In this document: positions 45,763 through 55,463 of the stretch, piece by piece
How the letters are laid out: every line of letters begins with the position of its first letter
Position numbering within the stretch: the stretch's first letter is position 1
DNA from: Teredinibacter turnerae T7901
GTDB lineage: Bacteria; Pseudomonadota; Gammaproteobacteria; Pseudomonadales; Cellvibrionaceae
NCBI RefSeq assembly: GCF_000023025.1
Contig: NC_012997.1
Coordinates: 232,764-296,763 of the forward strand
DNA: 64,000 nucleotides
Direction: 5' to 3'
Made by a program: the position numbers and the translations under genes
Notes under the pieces: generated by a model
What the model was told of the DNA's origin: nothing
The model's database searches: none
Seen by the model: only the letters and a program-made list of their open reading frames with translations

Positions 45763-47373
45763 TCAAACAAAGGCGCCGCAACACATGCGGTACTGGCTGT
45801 AGTAGCGTTTGAGAAACTCATCAAAGTCGAGCCCGCTCTGGCGGCTCTTCTCTTCGAGATTGTGTTGCTCCAATACAGAATTTGCCGCCATCTCTACCAT
45901 CCGATCATACACATCACCCGACAGTGGTGAGTCGAGCAGCTGTGTGTGATTGGCCTTCGATTGCTGTAACGCGAAGCGCGCGTATTCTGTTCTGGTGGAT
46001 TTCAACGTGTTGAGCAGTTGCGCAGACGGAGTAAGGTCAGGGTTGTCCACTTTTGCTTTTTGTTGCTGCAGGCTCGCGCTGTAGCGAGTGGTTTCGTGAG
46101 CGTTGTCCAACAGCTCCGCAACTGGACCCATTGCTGCTAACAAGCCACTGGCCCAGGAGCTCATTGGCAGGGAGCCTCCAGGGCGTGCAAGCATTAACCC
46201 GGGTTCGCGGCCGCGGTCCACTACGGCTTTCTGGTTAGCCAGAATCATCTCAGTTTCTTCGCGGTTGGTATCCGGGCTCTTTTGCAAAGCGCAATACAGC
46301 AGGAAGGTATCAAGGAAACGAATCTGCTCTTCGGTGATGCCCTCCGGGGAGCTGGGGTTGGCATCCAAGCAGCGTACCTCGATGTACTCTACGCCGCGAT
46401 TAGCCAGAGCCATCAGCGCGGTCTCGCCCGGTTTCGCCGTACGCTTGGGGCGGATCGAGCTGTAAAACTCGTTTTCAATCTGTAGCAAGCCGGTGTTGAG
46501 CTGGCGGTATTCACCGGCAGTATCCTTCACGCCAATGGTTTCGTAGGCAATGTGTGGCGTGGTGATCGCGCTGCACAAAGTTTCGATATAGCTCTTCTGC
46601 TGGTTGTAGCAAACGTACAAGCTTTCTTGCGCGGAACTTTGGTAACCCAGATCGCCCATTCGCAACGAGGTGGCATAGGGCAAGTGGAGCGTATGCTCGA
46701 GCTCTGCCACTGGCTGCAGGTGATGATTGCGGCCGGCTACAAATGAACGGCACAGTGCAGGTGACGCGCCGAACAGGTAGATCAACAGCCAGTAGTGGCG
46801 ACGAAAATTCCGAATCAGGCCAAAATAAGCATGGTTTTTAAATTGCTGTAAATCCATTAGCAGATTTTCGCGGCGCAACAGAAATGCCCAGAAAGCATTC
46901 GGCAGCGAAAAATTGTAGTGCACGCCGGCAACCGTTTGCATAGAGCGTCCGTAGCGATGACCGAGACCAACGCGGTACACGGTTTTCATCTGTCCATTGT
47001 TGGACGAACCATATTGCGCTACGGGAATTTCACTGTCCGGGCCGAGTGCGCAGGGCATGCTGTGGCTCCACAGGAGCTCGTTCTCGGGCAGCTGGTGTGC
47101 GGTAAAATTCTGCAGCAAATGCAGGTGGTTGATCAGGTCGCATGTGCTGTGCGTCGGCGGTGTGATGAACTCCATTAAGGCTTCGCTGAAATCGGTGGTG
47201 ATTTCCGGGTGCGCCAACGCTGAGCCGAGCCCTTGCGGGTGCGGGGTAAATGCCAGGGTGCCGTTGCTATCGACGCGCAGGCTCTCGCGCTCTGCGCCTC
47301 GCAAAATGCCGGTGAGCAGCGCGGCATTGTCTTTTTCCGCCAATTCTGGCGGAATATTTTCGATGTTAAACAT
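45763..47373 (-). CDS. gshA: Glutamate-cysteine ligase
   Basis: GshA makes gamma-glutamylcysteine, the rate-limiting step of glutathione synthesis. The 536-residue protein is the gammaproteobacterial class. It shows ERESLRVDSNGTLAFTPHP near residue 29 and TDFSEALMEFITPP near 60. Further on come VAGVHYNFSLPNAFW, RSFVAGRNHH and VEYIEVRCLDANPSSPEGI near 330. The start overlaps the upstream small gene's stop by one base. gshB is elsewhere in this window. Confidence 0.97.
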   Translation of the reverse strand: MFNIENIPPELAEKDNAALLTGILRGAERESLRVDSNGTLAFTPHPQGLGSALAHPEITTDFSEALMEFITPPTHSTCDLINHLHLLQNFTAHQLPENELLWSHSMPCALGPDSEIPVAQYGSSNNGQMKTVYRVGLGHRYGRSMQTVAGVHYNFSLPNAFWAFLLRRENLLMDLQQFKNHAYFGLIRNFRRHYWLLIYLFGASPALCRSFVAGRNHHLQPVAELEHTLHLPYATSLRMGDLGYQSSAQESLYVCYNQQKSYIETLCSAITTPHIAYETIGVKDTAGEYRQLNTGLLQIENEFYSSIRPKRTAKPGETALMALANRGVEYIEVRCLDANPSSPEGITEEQIRFLDTFLLYCALQKSPDTNREETEMILANQKAVVDRGREPGLMLARPGGSLPMSSWASGLLAAMGPVAELLDNAHETTRYSASLQQQKAKVDNPDLTPSAQLLNTLKSTRTEYARFALQQSKANHTQLLDSPLSGDVYDRMVEMAANSVLEQHNLEEKSRQSGLDFDEFLKRYYSQYRMCCGAFV

Positions 47374-47726
47374 TAGCCGAGTTGTGCCTGTGCAGGGGCA
47401 TCAGCGTCGCTGGATTCGGGCGCGTCTGCGGGTTCTTCGGGGGTGTTTTCTGCGGATTCTGCTGGCGCTTCGACAACAATGGGTCGCGGGGGAATAGCCG
47501 CCAGCAGATCATCCGCCAGGCGCGGTATGCCTTTTTCGTCGAGGGTTGCTTCCTCGATGCGCGCCCGCAACAGCGGGTCTTTCACAGTGAGTTCGACTTT
47601 TTGATTAAGGGCTTCGTCGCGGTAGGGGGTGCGGTACAGTGCGCGCAAATCGTTGCCGTAGCCCCATTTGCCGGAGCGCTCCAGCAGCAGGTGGTCTTGA
47701 TTCACAAGCACAAAAACAGTACTCAT
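47373..47726 (-). CDS. Small conserved protein coupled to gshA, function unknown
   Basis: This 117-residue frame has an ordered N-terminal half (FVLVNQDHLLLERSGKWGYGNDLRALYRTPYRDEALNQ) and an Ala/Glu/Pro-rich tail. There is no signal peptide. Its stop overlaps the gshA start (TAATG), so it is translated together with gshA. I do not recognise a domain name. The compositionally normal N-terminal half and tight coupling support it as a real gene. Confidence 0.75.
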   Translation of the reverse strand: MSTVFVLVNQDHLLLERSGKWGYGNDLRALYRTPYRDEALNQKVELTVKDPLLRARIEEATLDEKGIPRLADDLLAAIPPRPIVVEAPAESAENTPEEPADAPESSDADAPAQAQLG

Positions 47727-48243
47727 TAGGCGTGGTATCCGGTTGTGATGGGTGGTGGCACAGGGCGTAAAGCATACAAATCGGCCTGGGTCAGCTCAAG
47801 CCTTTTCCCTGCGTTGTGCATAGTGTCTTGCGGCCGGATAAATGTGGGTGAAGGCGCACGAATACAAGGGATATCCACTGCTTAAATGGCGTCAAAGTGG
47901 GTGCAAACTCACTGCTGGCGGGACCTTCGGCGGACTGTATCGGATCTGAAAGTCGTCGCCGCCAAATGTGAAAAAATCTAGAAACTGAGGAAAGGTGACA
48001 TACCAATCCTCTTTCAGCCTGTATAAACTACGCCCTCGCGACTATAAATGGCCTCTGCGACCCCGTCCAAGGTTGTGCGTTACTAACTGCGGTGAGTCTG
48101 GCTGAGAATAACTTCCGCTGTATGTGTGTGAATCTATTTGACTGACCTCGCCACTCCGGTTGAGGTTTGTGCCAATTTCTGCTCACGCAAATGTAGTTCA
48201 CAGCAGGGCGCTGGTGTGAGCCTGCCTGTTTTTGGAGATAGCT
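47727..48243. other. 517-base divergent spacer upstream of the gsp operon
   Basis: No gene with credible composition is visible; a 71-codon minus-strand frame at 47791-48006 has no ribosome site or recognisable content. The region must contain promoters for the gshA pair and for gspC. I find no convincing consensus promoter, operator or riboswitch. Confidence 0.5.
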
Positions 48244-49236
48244 GTGGCAACATCGTTTGCTGACAATCCCGTGTTATTTAAAGCCAACCGCTTTGGTTCG
48301 GCTACCTACGGTTACCTGCGTTCGCTGCCGCTGGATTTCTGGCGCAACGCGGTTTTCTATCTGTCGATTCTGTGGATCGTACACAGCCTGGCCGGTTTTT
48401 TCTGGCTGGTATTTCCTGTGCCCGCAGAGCCACAGCCGAGCAAGCTTGCTGCCCCGATTAAGGTGGAGAGTTCCGCGGTGGCTGCGGGTGTCGATGTGGA
48501 TGTGGCGGCACTGCAGGAAATGAAAATATTTGGCGACGCCGCCAATGCGCCGGTGGACGTGGCGCCCGAGTCCGAACCTGTGGTTGCCTCGGATGGAATT
48601 GAAGATAACGCCTCTACGACCAGCCTGAATTTGAAGTTACACGGTGTTATCGCTAGCAGTAACCAGGAAGAAGCGCGCGCGATTATTGATAACGGCTCCG
48701 AACAGGGGTTGTTTCGAATTGGCGAGGAAATCCCAAAAAACGCTGGCGTGAAGCTGGCAAAAGTGATGGAAGAGCGGGTTATTCTCGACAACAAAGGAAA
48801 ATACGAGTCGCTGTGGCTTTACTCGGAAGAGGATTTCAAAAAGTCTCAGGGCAATCGCAAGAATAACTATCGCGTGCCGACAAGCCCTGCGCAGAGCGGG
48901 TCGCCGGTAACCCAGCGACCAGAGCCTGTGCGAAAAAGTATTTCCCCGCAGCAGATCCCCAAGTCCATCAGCGATGTGGTGCGGTTTAGTGTGCATCGCG
49001 AAGATGGCCGCATGGTGGGTTACAAAATTCGCCCCGGCCGCGATCGCGAACTTTTCGAACAGGTGGGGCTGCAAGCCGGTGACATTGTGACCAATGTGAA
49101 CGGTCGTACCATGAATGATCCGCGTCAGTTGCGCGAAGTTTATCAAGAATTAAAAACCGCGACCGAAGCCAACCTGGGTGTGCGTCGCGGCGATGAAGAA
49201 CTGCAAATAACAATCAGAGTCGATAATGGTGGGTAA
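48244..49236 (+). CDS. gspC: Type II secretion protein GspC
   Basis: GspC is the inner-membrane protein linking the T2SS assembly platform to the secretin. From the GTG at 48244 (GGAG about six bases upstream) it has 330 residues; a TTG at 48232 is a weaker alternative. It has one transmembrane segment (about residues 37-58), the homology region (TTSLNLKLHGVIASSNQEEARAII) and a C-terminal PDZ domain (YKIRPGRDRELFEQVGLQAGD). It is the first gene of gspC-N and overlaps gspD by 11 bases. Confidence 0.93.
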   Translation: MATSFADNPVLFKANRFGSATYGYLRSLPLDFWRNAVFYLSILWIVHSLAGFFWLVFPVPAEPQPSKLAAPIKVESSAVAAGVDVDVAALQEMKIFGDAANAPVDVAPESEPVVASDGIEDNASTTSLNLKLHGVIASSNQEEARAIIDNGSEQGLFRIGEEIPKNAGVKLAKVMEERVILDNKGKYESLWLYSEEDFKKSQGNRKNNYRVPTSPAQSGSPVTQRPEPVRKSISPQQIPKSISDVVRFSVHREDGRMVGYKIRPGRDRELFEQVGLQAGDIVTNVNGRTMNDPRQLREVYQELKTATEANLGVRRGDEELQITIRVDNGG

Positions 49237-51211
49237 AACCGTGTTGAAACATTTTCGCGTCATCTTGTGCATGACCATTGTTTTCTGTGCCAGCAGTGGC
49301 TGGGCGCAGCAGCAAACCTGGACGGTGAATTTCAAGGATTCCGATATCAACGAGGTGATCAAGTTCGTTGCGGAGGTGACCGGCAAAACCATGGTTATCG
49401 ACCCTCGGGTAAAAGGCCGGGTGAAGGTGATTTCACAAAAGCCGCTAAACGAGCGCGAACTTATCGAGTTGTTTCGCTCGGTATTGGAAGTACACGATTT
49501 CACCCTGGTGGAAGTGGGTAATGTGGTGCGCATCGTGCCGCTAAAAGACGCCCGTTCCTCGCCCTTGCCGGTGAAAGACGATGCGGATATCGACGAGGGC
49601 TACATTACCCAAGTTATCCAGTTGAAGAATATTGCCGCGGCCAAAGTGCTGCCGGTATTGCGCCCGCTGGTGCCTCAGCACTCTCACCTCGCGGCTTATG
49701 ATCCCAGCAACGCGATTGTGGTCTCCGACACCGCTGCGAACATTGAGCGCATTAAAGAAGTCATCGAAAAAATTGATACGGCGGCCATGCCGGTCACCGA
49801 AGTTATTGAATTGAAATACGCTGATTCGGAAAGCCTGGTGGCAACCCTGGCGAAGTTAGACGGCGCCAACAAGCAGGGTAATTCCGCTAACCAGATCACC
49901 ATGGTGGCGGACAAGCGCAATAATGCGATTCTGCTTAGCGGCGAAGATTTGCAGCGTCAACGGGTAAAACAATTGATTCGCCGCCTGGACCGTCCACAAC
50001 TGCAAACCGGCAATGTGCGCGTGGTTTATCTGGAATACGCCACTGCGAAAGACGTCGCTACTGTGTTGAGCAAAGTTGTACAAAACATGGCGAAAATGAC
50101 ACCCGGCGGCGACAAAGGTGCCGCGCGTCAGGGGGCGACTGTTGAAGCCGACGAAGCGACTAACTCACTGTTAATCACCGCTGAAGGCGATCAGCTGGAT
50201 GCCATCATGGCGGTTGTCGACCGCCTGGACATTCGCCGCGCGCAGGTGCTGGTGGAAGCAATTATTGTTGAAATGACCCTGGGCGACAAAGAAAGCCTGG
50301 GTATCGACTGGATGTTCAAAAACGCCACTCAGGGCTTGATTGGCGCGTCTACTGCGGGCGGTACCGGCGCTGCCGGCGTTGCCGCTGCCTTGTTTGGCGG
50401 TGCAGAGGATGCTGCCGCACAGCTGTTGACGGCGCTGGGTGGTTCCGATGGGCAGACACTTGGCGTTGCCGGCGAAAGTGGTGGCGAGGACTTTCTGGTG
50501 CTGGTCAATATGCTGCAGTCCAACAGCAACGCAAACATTCTTTCTACGCCTACTTTGCTGACCATGGATAACAACGAAGCCATGATTTCCGTGGGGCAGA
50601 ACGTACCCTTTGTCACCGGTAGTTTTACAAACGCGGGCGGTAACGGCGGAACCAATCCGTTCCAGACGATTCAGCGTCAGGATGTCGGTATCACGCTTAC
50701 TGTAACGCCCCATGTTAACGAAGGCGATAAGGTGATATTGGATATCCAGCAGGAAATTTCCAGTGTGTCCGAAGAAGCGGGTTCCGCTTCCGACGTGATC
50801 ACTAACCAGCGCAAGGTGGAGACGCAGGTTATGGCGAAAGACCGCTCGGTTATTGTGCTGGGTGGCTTGATTCGCGACGAACTGCAAAAAAGCGAAAACC
50901 GGGTGCCCGTGTTGGGCAGTATTCCGGTGATGGGGCGGTTGTTCCGGTCCAACAGCGAAACCCTGCGTAAGTCGAACCTGATGATTTTCATCCGTCCGAC
51001 CATCATCCGCGACGATGAAACCCTGGAAGGGGCGACTGCTGAGAAATACACCTATATTCGGGACTTGCAGCGTATGCAAAGTGGTGAGCGCCCTCTGAAA
51101 ATTACACCGGAAATGCTGCAAATGCTGCCTGAACTGGAATCAGCGAATCTGCATTTGCCAGAAGAAGGCACTACCTCGCTGATGACCAATGGCAACGATA
51201 ACGACGAGTAG
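49226..51211 (+). CDS. gspD: Type II secretion secretin GspD
   Basis: GspD forms the outer-membrane channel. The 661-residue protein has a signal peptide (about residues 1-27, ending SSGWAQ). N0 to N3 domains follow (FKDSDINEVIKFVAEVTGKTMVIDP, VIQLKNIAAAKVLPVLRPLV). The secretin core has QRQDVGITLTVTPHVNEGDKVILDI and the LGGLIRDELQKSENRVPVLGSIPVMGRLF motif near residues 545-575. A short S-domain-like tail ends the protein. The N-terminus is not a lipoprotein. gspE starts seven bases later. Confidence 0.97.
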   Translation: MVGKTVLKHFRVILCMTIVFCASSGWAQQQTWTVNFKDSDINEVIKFVAEVTGKTMVIDPRVKGRVKVISQKPLNERELIELFRSVLEVHDFTLVEVGNVVRIVPLKDARSSPLPVKDDADIDEGYITQVIQLKNIAAAKVLPVLRPLVPQHSHLAAYDPSNAIVVSDTAANIERIKEVIEKIDTAAMPVTEVIELKYADSESLVATLAKLDGANKQGNSANQITMVADKRNNAILLSGEDLQRQRVKQLIRRLDRPQLQTGNVRVVYLEYATAKDVATVLSKVVQNMAKMTPGGDKGAARQGATVEADEATNSLLITAEGDQLDAIMAVVDRLDIRRAQVLVEAIIVEMTLGDKESLGIDWMFKNATQGLIGASTAGGTGAAGVAAALFGGAEDAAAQLLTALGGSDGQTLGVAGESGGEDFLVLVNMLQSNSNANILSTPTLLTMDNNEAMISVGQNVPFVTGSFTNAGGNGGTNPFQTIQRQDVGITLTVTPHVNEGDKVILDIQQEISSVSEEAGSASDVITNQRKVETQVMAKDRSVIVLGGLIRDELQKSENRVPVLGSIPVMGRLFRSNSETLRKSNLMIFIRPTIIRDDETLEGATAEKYTYIRDLQRMQSGERPLKITPEMLQMLPELESANLHLPEEGTTSLMTNGNDNDE

Positions 51212-51217
51212 TGCGTT

Positions 51218-52762
51218 ATGAATGTAAACGACGAAATAGCCAATGAAGTTCTGAGCGATCCACTGCTGGCCAATGCCGCGGAGTTGGAGGTTGTTGAGGG
51301 CGAAACTGCTGCAGTGATGACACGCTTCCCGTTCTCGTTCGCCACCAATTACGGGGTCATGCTGCACGAAGGGCGGGTGTTGCATCAGCCAGGTGTCTCT
51401 GCGCAAACATTGCTGGAGGTGCGTCGTTTTTTGGGGCGCCCTTTCGAAATAGAAGAACTGGATGAAGCAGCGTTTAAAGCGCGCCTGACCCGGGTCTATC
51501 AAAGCACCGATGGTGAGGCATTGCAGGCCGTGGAGGATATGGGCGCGGAGTTCGATCTCACCGCTCTGGCTGACGATATTCCCGACGACAGTGAGCTGCT
51601 TTCGGGCGATGGTGACGCGCCGGTTATTCGTCTGATAAACGCGGTGCTCTCCCAGGCGGTGCAGGAGAAAGCGTCGGATATCCACGTCGAACCCTATGAA
51701 GATCGGGTTTCTATCCGCTTTCGGGTGGACGGTATCCTGAGCGAAGTCCTGTCGCCCAAGCCACAGTTAGCGCCGGTACTGGTATCGCGCTTGAAAGTGA
51801 TGGCGCGACTGGATATTGCCGAAAAACGTATCCCGCAGGACGGCCGTATCACGGTAAAACTGGCCGGGCACGCCGTCGATATCCGGGTGTCTACCATTCC
51901 CTCCGCCCACGGTGAGCGTGTGGTATTGCGTCTGCTGGATCAGGCCGCAGGCCAGCTCTCGTTGGAGCAGCTGCGCATGCCTGTCGGGGTGATCGAAACC
52001 TTTAAAGGCGCGCTGCACAAACCTCACGGTATTATTCTGGTAACGGGTCCAACCGGCTCCGGTAAAACCACCTCGCTGTACGCGGGCATCAGTCACCTGA
52101 ACAGCCGTTCGCGCAATATTCTTACGGTGGAAGACCCCATCGAATACCTGTTGCCTGGAATCGGCCAAACGCAGGTGAACACCAAAGTCGATATGACCTT
52201 TGCCCGTGGCCTGCGCGCTATTCTGCGTCAGGACCCGGACGTGGTGATGATCGGTGAAATCCGGGACCAGGAGACAGCATCCATTGCGGTACAGGCCAGT
52301 TTAACCGGTCACCTGGTGCTCTCCACCCTGCACACTAACACGGCAATCGGTGCGATTACCCGCTTGCAGGATATGGGTGTCGAACCCTTCCTGCTTTCCT
52401 CCAGTCTTGAAGCACTGATGGCCCAGCGACTGGTGCGTATGCTCTGCACCCACTGTAAAGAAGAGACCATTTCTGGCGAATCGGAGCTGGTGCGTTTGGG
52501 CATTCCCGAAGGCTCCACGGTTTTCCGTCCCGTCGGCTGTGACCACTGCCACAACACCGGCTATCGCGGTCGCGGCGGTTTGTACGAATTTATTCAGGTG
52601 GATGACCAACTGCGCCAGTTGATTCACGAAGGCGCAGGTGAGCAGGTGATGCTGGCCCATGCCCGCAAAAATAGTAAGTCCATCGATCAGTGTGGCCGCG
52701 ACAAAGTGCTCTCCGGTGAAACCAGTGTTGAAGAAGTCTTGCGAGTGACGGCGATTTCCTGA
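51218..52762 (+). CDS. gspE: Type II secretion ATPase GspE
   Basis: GspE is the cytoplasmic motor that drives pseudopilus assembly. The 514-residue protein has the N1E-type N-terminus, EKASDIHVEPYEDRVSIRFRV near residue 150, Walker A GPTGSGKTTS near 275, the Asp-box, Walker B VVMIGEIRDQETA and HLVLSTLHTN. The tetracysteine zinc motif (CTHC and CDHC) lies near 410-450. gspF overlaps its stop by one base. Confidence 0.97.
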   Translation: MNVNDEIANEVLSDPLLANAAELEVVEGETAAVMTRFPFSFATNYGVMLHEGRVLHQPGVSAQTLLEVRRFLGRPFEIEELDEAAFKARLTRVYQSTDGEALQAVEDMGAEFDLTALADDIPDDSELLSGDGDAPVIRLINAVLSQAVQEKASDIHVEPYEDRVSIRFRVDGILSEVLSPKPQLAPVLVSRLKVMARLDIAEKRIPQDGRITVKLAGHAVDIRVSTIPSAHGERVVLRLLDQAAGQLSLEQLRMPVGVIETFKGALHKPHGIILVTGPTGSGKTTSLYAGISHLNSRSRNILTVEDPIEYLLPGIGQTQVNTKVDMTFARGLRAILRQDPDVVMIGEIRDQETASIAVQASLTGHLVLSTLHTNTAIGAITRLQDMGVEPFLLSSSLEALMAQRLVRMLCTHCKEETISGESELVRLGIPEGSTVFRPVGCDHCHNTGYRGRGGLYEFIQVDDQLRQLIHEGAGEQVMLAHARKNSKSIDQCGRDKVLSGETSVEEVLRVTAIS

Positions 52763-53994
52763 TGGGTGCATACAGTTATCAGGCGCTTGATGCCAAAGGC
52801 AAAACCGTTAAAGGGGTCATCGAAGGAGACTCCGAGCGCCACGTGCGCAACCAGTTGCGGTCCAAACAGCTCAAGCCATTACAGGTAAAAACCACGCGTC
52901 AGCGCGGGCCTGCTGCAGGCAGTAAAGATTCAGGATTCTCCCTGTTTAACCGCCGTCCGCATATGGGCTACCGGGACGTATCGCTGGTGACCCGTCAGCT
53001 GGCGTCGCTGGTGCAATCCGGTTTGCCACTGGATGAAGTGCTTGCATCGACCGCCAAGCAAAGCCGCAAGCCGGCAGCCAAAACCATCATGTTGCAAGTA
53101 CGCTCGCGGGTGTTGGAGGGGTTGAGCCTGGCCCAAGCCATGGCGGAAATACCGCGTGTATTTGATGGCCTTTATCGGGCAATGGTGCGCGCGGGGGAAT
53201 CCTCTGGTTATCTTGGCCCGGTGTTGGAGCGCCTCGCGGACTACACCGAGCGCAGCCAGGAAACCAAGCAAAAACTTAAAGGTGCAATGGTCTACCCCAT
53301 CATCATGATGTTGGTCAGTATTTCCGTTGTCACTCTGATGATGGTGAAGGTGGTGCCCAATCTGGTGGGCATGTTCGAACGCAACAAACAAGAACTGCCG
53401 TTTGTTACCAAGTTTCTTATTGGCGCCAGTAATTTTCTGGTGAATTACGGTGTGTTTTTACTACTGGGCATTGTCGGGTTGATTATCGCTTTTCAGTGGG
53501 CCTTGCGCGCTGAATCACGGCGTAAAAAATGGCACAGCATTCTGTTGCGTGCGCCGGTTACCGGCAACCTGATTTTGCAGGCCGAGAGTGCGCGTTACGC
53601 AAGTACCCTGGGGTTGTTGGCCAACAGTGGCGTGCCTCTGCTGGAAGCATTGCGTATTGCTGCGCAGGTGCTCACCAACCACGAATTACGCGCGGCGGCG
53701 AAAGAAGTCGCGGTTCTGGTGCAGGAAGGTTCGAGTTTGCACAAAGCTTTAGACTCGGTAGAAGTGTTTCCGCCGTTGCTCGTGCAGATGGCCGCCAGTG
53801 GCGAGGCTAACGGTAAGCTTGCCGAGCAGCTGTTACACGCGGCGCGCAACCAGGAGCGCGAGTTGGAATTTACGGTGAACACGGCGCTGGGTTTGATGGA
53901 GCCGTTTATGGTGTTGTTTATGGGCGGTGTCGTCACCTTCATCGTGATTGCGATTTTGTTGCCCATTTTCCAAATGAACCAAATGGTAAGCTAA
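52762..53994 (+). CDS. gspF: Type II secretion platform protein GspF
   Basis: GspF is the polytopic inner-membrane core of the assembly platform. The 410-residue protein opens MGAYSYQALDAKGKTVKGVIEGDS. It has two T2SSF repeats, each with a (L)TRQLASLVQSGLPLDEVL or LLANSGVPLLEAL motif, and three transmembrane segments (about 172-195, 220-245, 380-403). The start overlaps the gspE stop by one base. Confidence 0.96.
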   Translation: MGAYSYQALDAKGKTVKGVIEGDSERHVRNQLRSKQLKPLQVKTTRQRGPAAGSKDSGFSLFNRRPHMGYRDVSLVTRQLASLVQSGLPLDEVLASTAKQSRKPAAKTIMLQVRSRVLEGLSLAQAMAEIPRVFDGLYRAMVRAGESSGYLGPVLERLADYTERSQETKQKLKGAMVYPIIMMLVSISVVTLMMVKVVPNLVGMFERNKQELPFVTKFLIGASNFLVNYGVFLLLGIVGLIIAFQWALRAESRRKKWHSILLRAPVTGNLILQAESARYASTLGLLANSGVPLLEALRIAAQVLTNHELRAAAKEVAVLVQEGSSLHKALDSVEVFPPLLVQMAASGEANGKLAEQLLHAARNQERELEFTVNTALGLMEPFMVLFMGGVVTFIVIAILLPIFQMNQMVS

Positions 53995-54020
53995 TTTTTT
54001 TATTTCACACGGGTAAAAAC

Positions 54021-54470
54021 ATGAAACACATAAAACAGAACAAAGGTTTCAGCCTTATCGAAATTATGGTGGTGTTGGTGATTATGGGCCTGCTGGCCTC
54101 TATCGTTGCACCGAACGTGATGGAAGTCTTGTCGGGCAGTAAAGAGAAAAAAGTGCAGGCCGACTTTGCCAATATCGAAACCGCGCTAAAAATGTATAAA
54201 CTCGATAACTTCGTATACCCAACCACCGAACAAGGCCTGGAAGCACTGGTTTCGCGCCCCAGTTCATCGCCTGAGCCGCGCAACTGGCGCAAAGGCGGCT
54301 ATCTGGACGAACTGCCGGTCGACCCTTGGGATACTCCCTACCAGTACCTGAGCCCAGGTGAAGGTCACGCTTACGAAATTTACACCCTGGGCGCTGATGG
54401 CGTGCGCGGTGGCGAGGAAGAAGGGCGCGATCTCTCTAACTGGGATAGTGCTGCCAATACCAACGAATAA
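54021..54470 (+). CDS. gspG: Major pseudopilin GspG
   Basis: GspG is the main subunit of the T2SS pseudopilus. The 149-residue precursor has the prepilin site NKGF|SLIEIMVVLVIMGLL, with Glu5 after cleavage, and the C-terminal region LPVDPWDTPYQYLSPGEGHAYEIYTLGADG that binds calcium in homologues. It requires a prepilin peptidase, which is not in this window. It is followed by the four minor pseudopilins. Confidence 0.97.
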   Translation: MKHIKQNKGFSLIEIMVVLVIMGLLASIVAPNVMEVLSGSKEKKVQADFANIETALKMYKLDNFVYPTTEQGLEALVSRPSSSPEPRNWRKGGYLDELPVDPWDTPYQYLSPGEGHAYEIYTLGADGVRGGEEEGRDLSNWDSAANTNE

Positions 54471-54489
54471 ACACGCACAGTTAACGACC

Positions 54490-55056
54490 ATGGTGATGTC
54501 CCGGCATTCCGGTTTTACGTTGCTGGAAATTTTGATTGTCATGGTGGTGATCGCAGTAGCTATGGGCGGTGCAACCCTGGCTATCAACAGTGGCGGGCCG
54601 GAAAAAGAGTTAAAAGAAGTGGTGGAGAAATTCACCGCTTATGCCGATCACGCAGGTGAAATGGCGGTGATCAGTAACGAACCTATGGGGTTGCTGTTGG
54701 AGCCGCCAGGCTGGCAGGAAAATCTGGATGCCGGTTGGCGGTTTCGCTGGCAAAAACTCACCTACCAAGGCTGGGTCGACTACGAAAAGCTGCCTCCAGT
54801 GGAGTTGCCACCGACGATCCAGTTGTACGTAACAATCGAAGGCAATTTGTGGGAGTGGGAAGACGCACCCAAAGTGAAATTGCCGGCAATTGCGTTTTAT
54901 CCCGGCGGTGATATGACCCAGTTTGAGATCGAGTTCACTCTCAATGATTTCTCCGATGAAAGCCAGCATGTGGCGGTTAACGAGTGGGGCGAAGTCATTT
55001 GGGTAGAGCAGGCGGAAGCCATGGCGGAACTCGATGAGGAGATGGGCTACCAGTGA
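54490..55056 (+). CDS. gspH: Minor pseudopilin GspH
   Basis: The precursor is 188 residues from the ATG at 54490, with cleavage expected in RHSG|FTLLEILIVMVVI and Glu5 present. The frame is open upstream within gspG to 54358, but the prepilin leader sets the start. The C-terminus ends within the gspI start (TGATG overlap). Sequence after the helix is divergent, as is usual for GspH. Confidence 0.92.
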   Translation: MVMSRHSGFTLLEILIVMVVIAVAMGGATLAINSGGPEKELKEVVEKFTAYADHAGEMAVISNEPMGLLLEPPGWQENLDAGWRFRWQKLTYQGWVDYEKLPPVELPPTIQLYVTIEGNLWEWEDAPKVKLPAIAFYPGGDMTQFEIEFTLNDFSDESQHVAVNEWGEVIWVEQAEAMAELDEEMGYQ

Positions 55057-55463
55057 TGCTACAGGCGAACCGCGGATTTACGTTAATTGAAGCGATGATC
55101 GCGCTGGTAATTGTGGGCGTGACGCTGGTGGCGCTGGTTGAGCGCGTGCAATCGGTGTCGGACAACACGGGCAATATCGAAGAGAAAACCTTCGCCTACT
55201 GGATTGCGCAAAACAAACTGGAAGAAATTTTTCTGGATTACCGTTTGAAAAAAACGTTTCCCAGAACTGAGCAACACGATAAAGAAGAATACGCCGGCAA
55301 AGACTGGTACTGGGAAGTGAAGCCGGAAGTGCGCCCAACGGAGTTGGGCAATATGTATCGCCTCGAAGTGCGCGTTGGTAACGCCGAAGACGATATTCTC
55401 GCGAGCGTGGCAGGCCTGTTACATGAAGAAAAGCAGCAGCAAACCGTACAGCAACAGCCGTAA
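55056..55463 (+). CDS. gspI: Minor pseudopilin GspI
   Basis: The 135-residue precursor has the prepilin motif NRG|FTLIEAMIALVIVGVTLVAL and the conserved AYWIAQNKLEEIFLD segment. The ATG at 55056 overlaps the gspH stop by one base; a GTG one codon earlier is possible. With GspJ and GspK it forms the pseudopilus tip in characterised systems. Confidence 0.94.
   Translation: MLQANRGFTLIEAMIALVIVGVTLVALVERVQSVSDNTGNIEEKTFAYWIAQNKLEEIFLDYRLKKTFPRTEQHDKEEYAGKDWYWEVKPEVRPTELGNMYRLEVRVGNAEDDILASVAGLLHEEKQQQTVQQQP

Noticed and set aside
50171-51121. A 316-codon minus-strand frame antisense to gspD
   Set aside because: gspD is intact here and the antisense product has shadow-frame composition (His, Gln and Arg rich).
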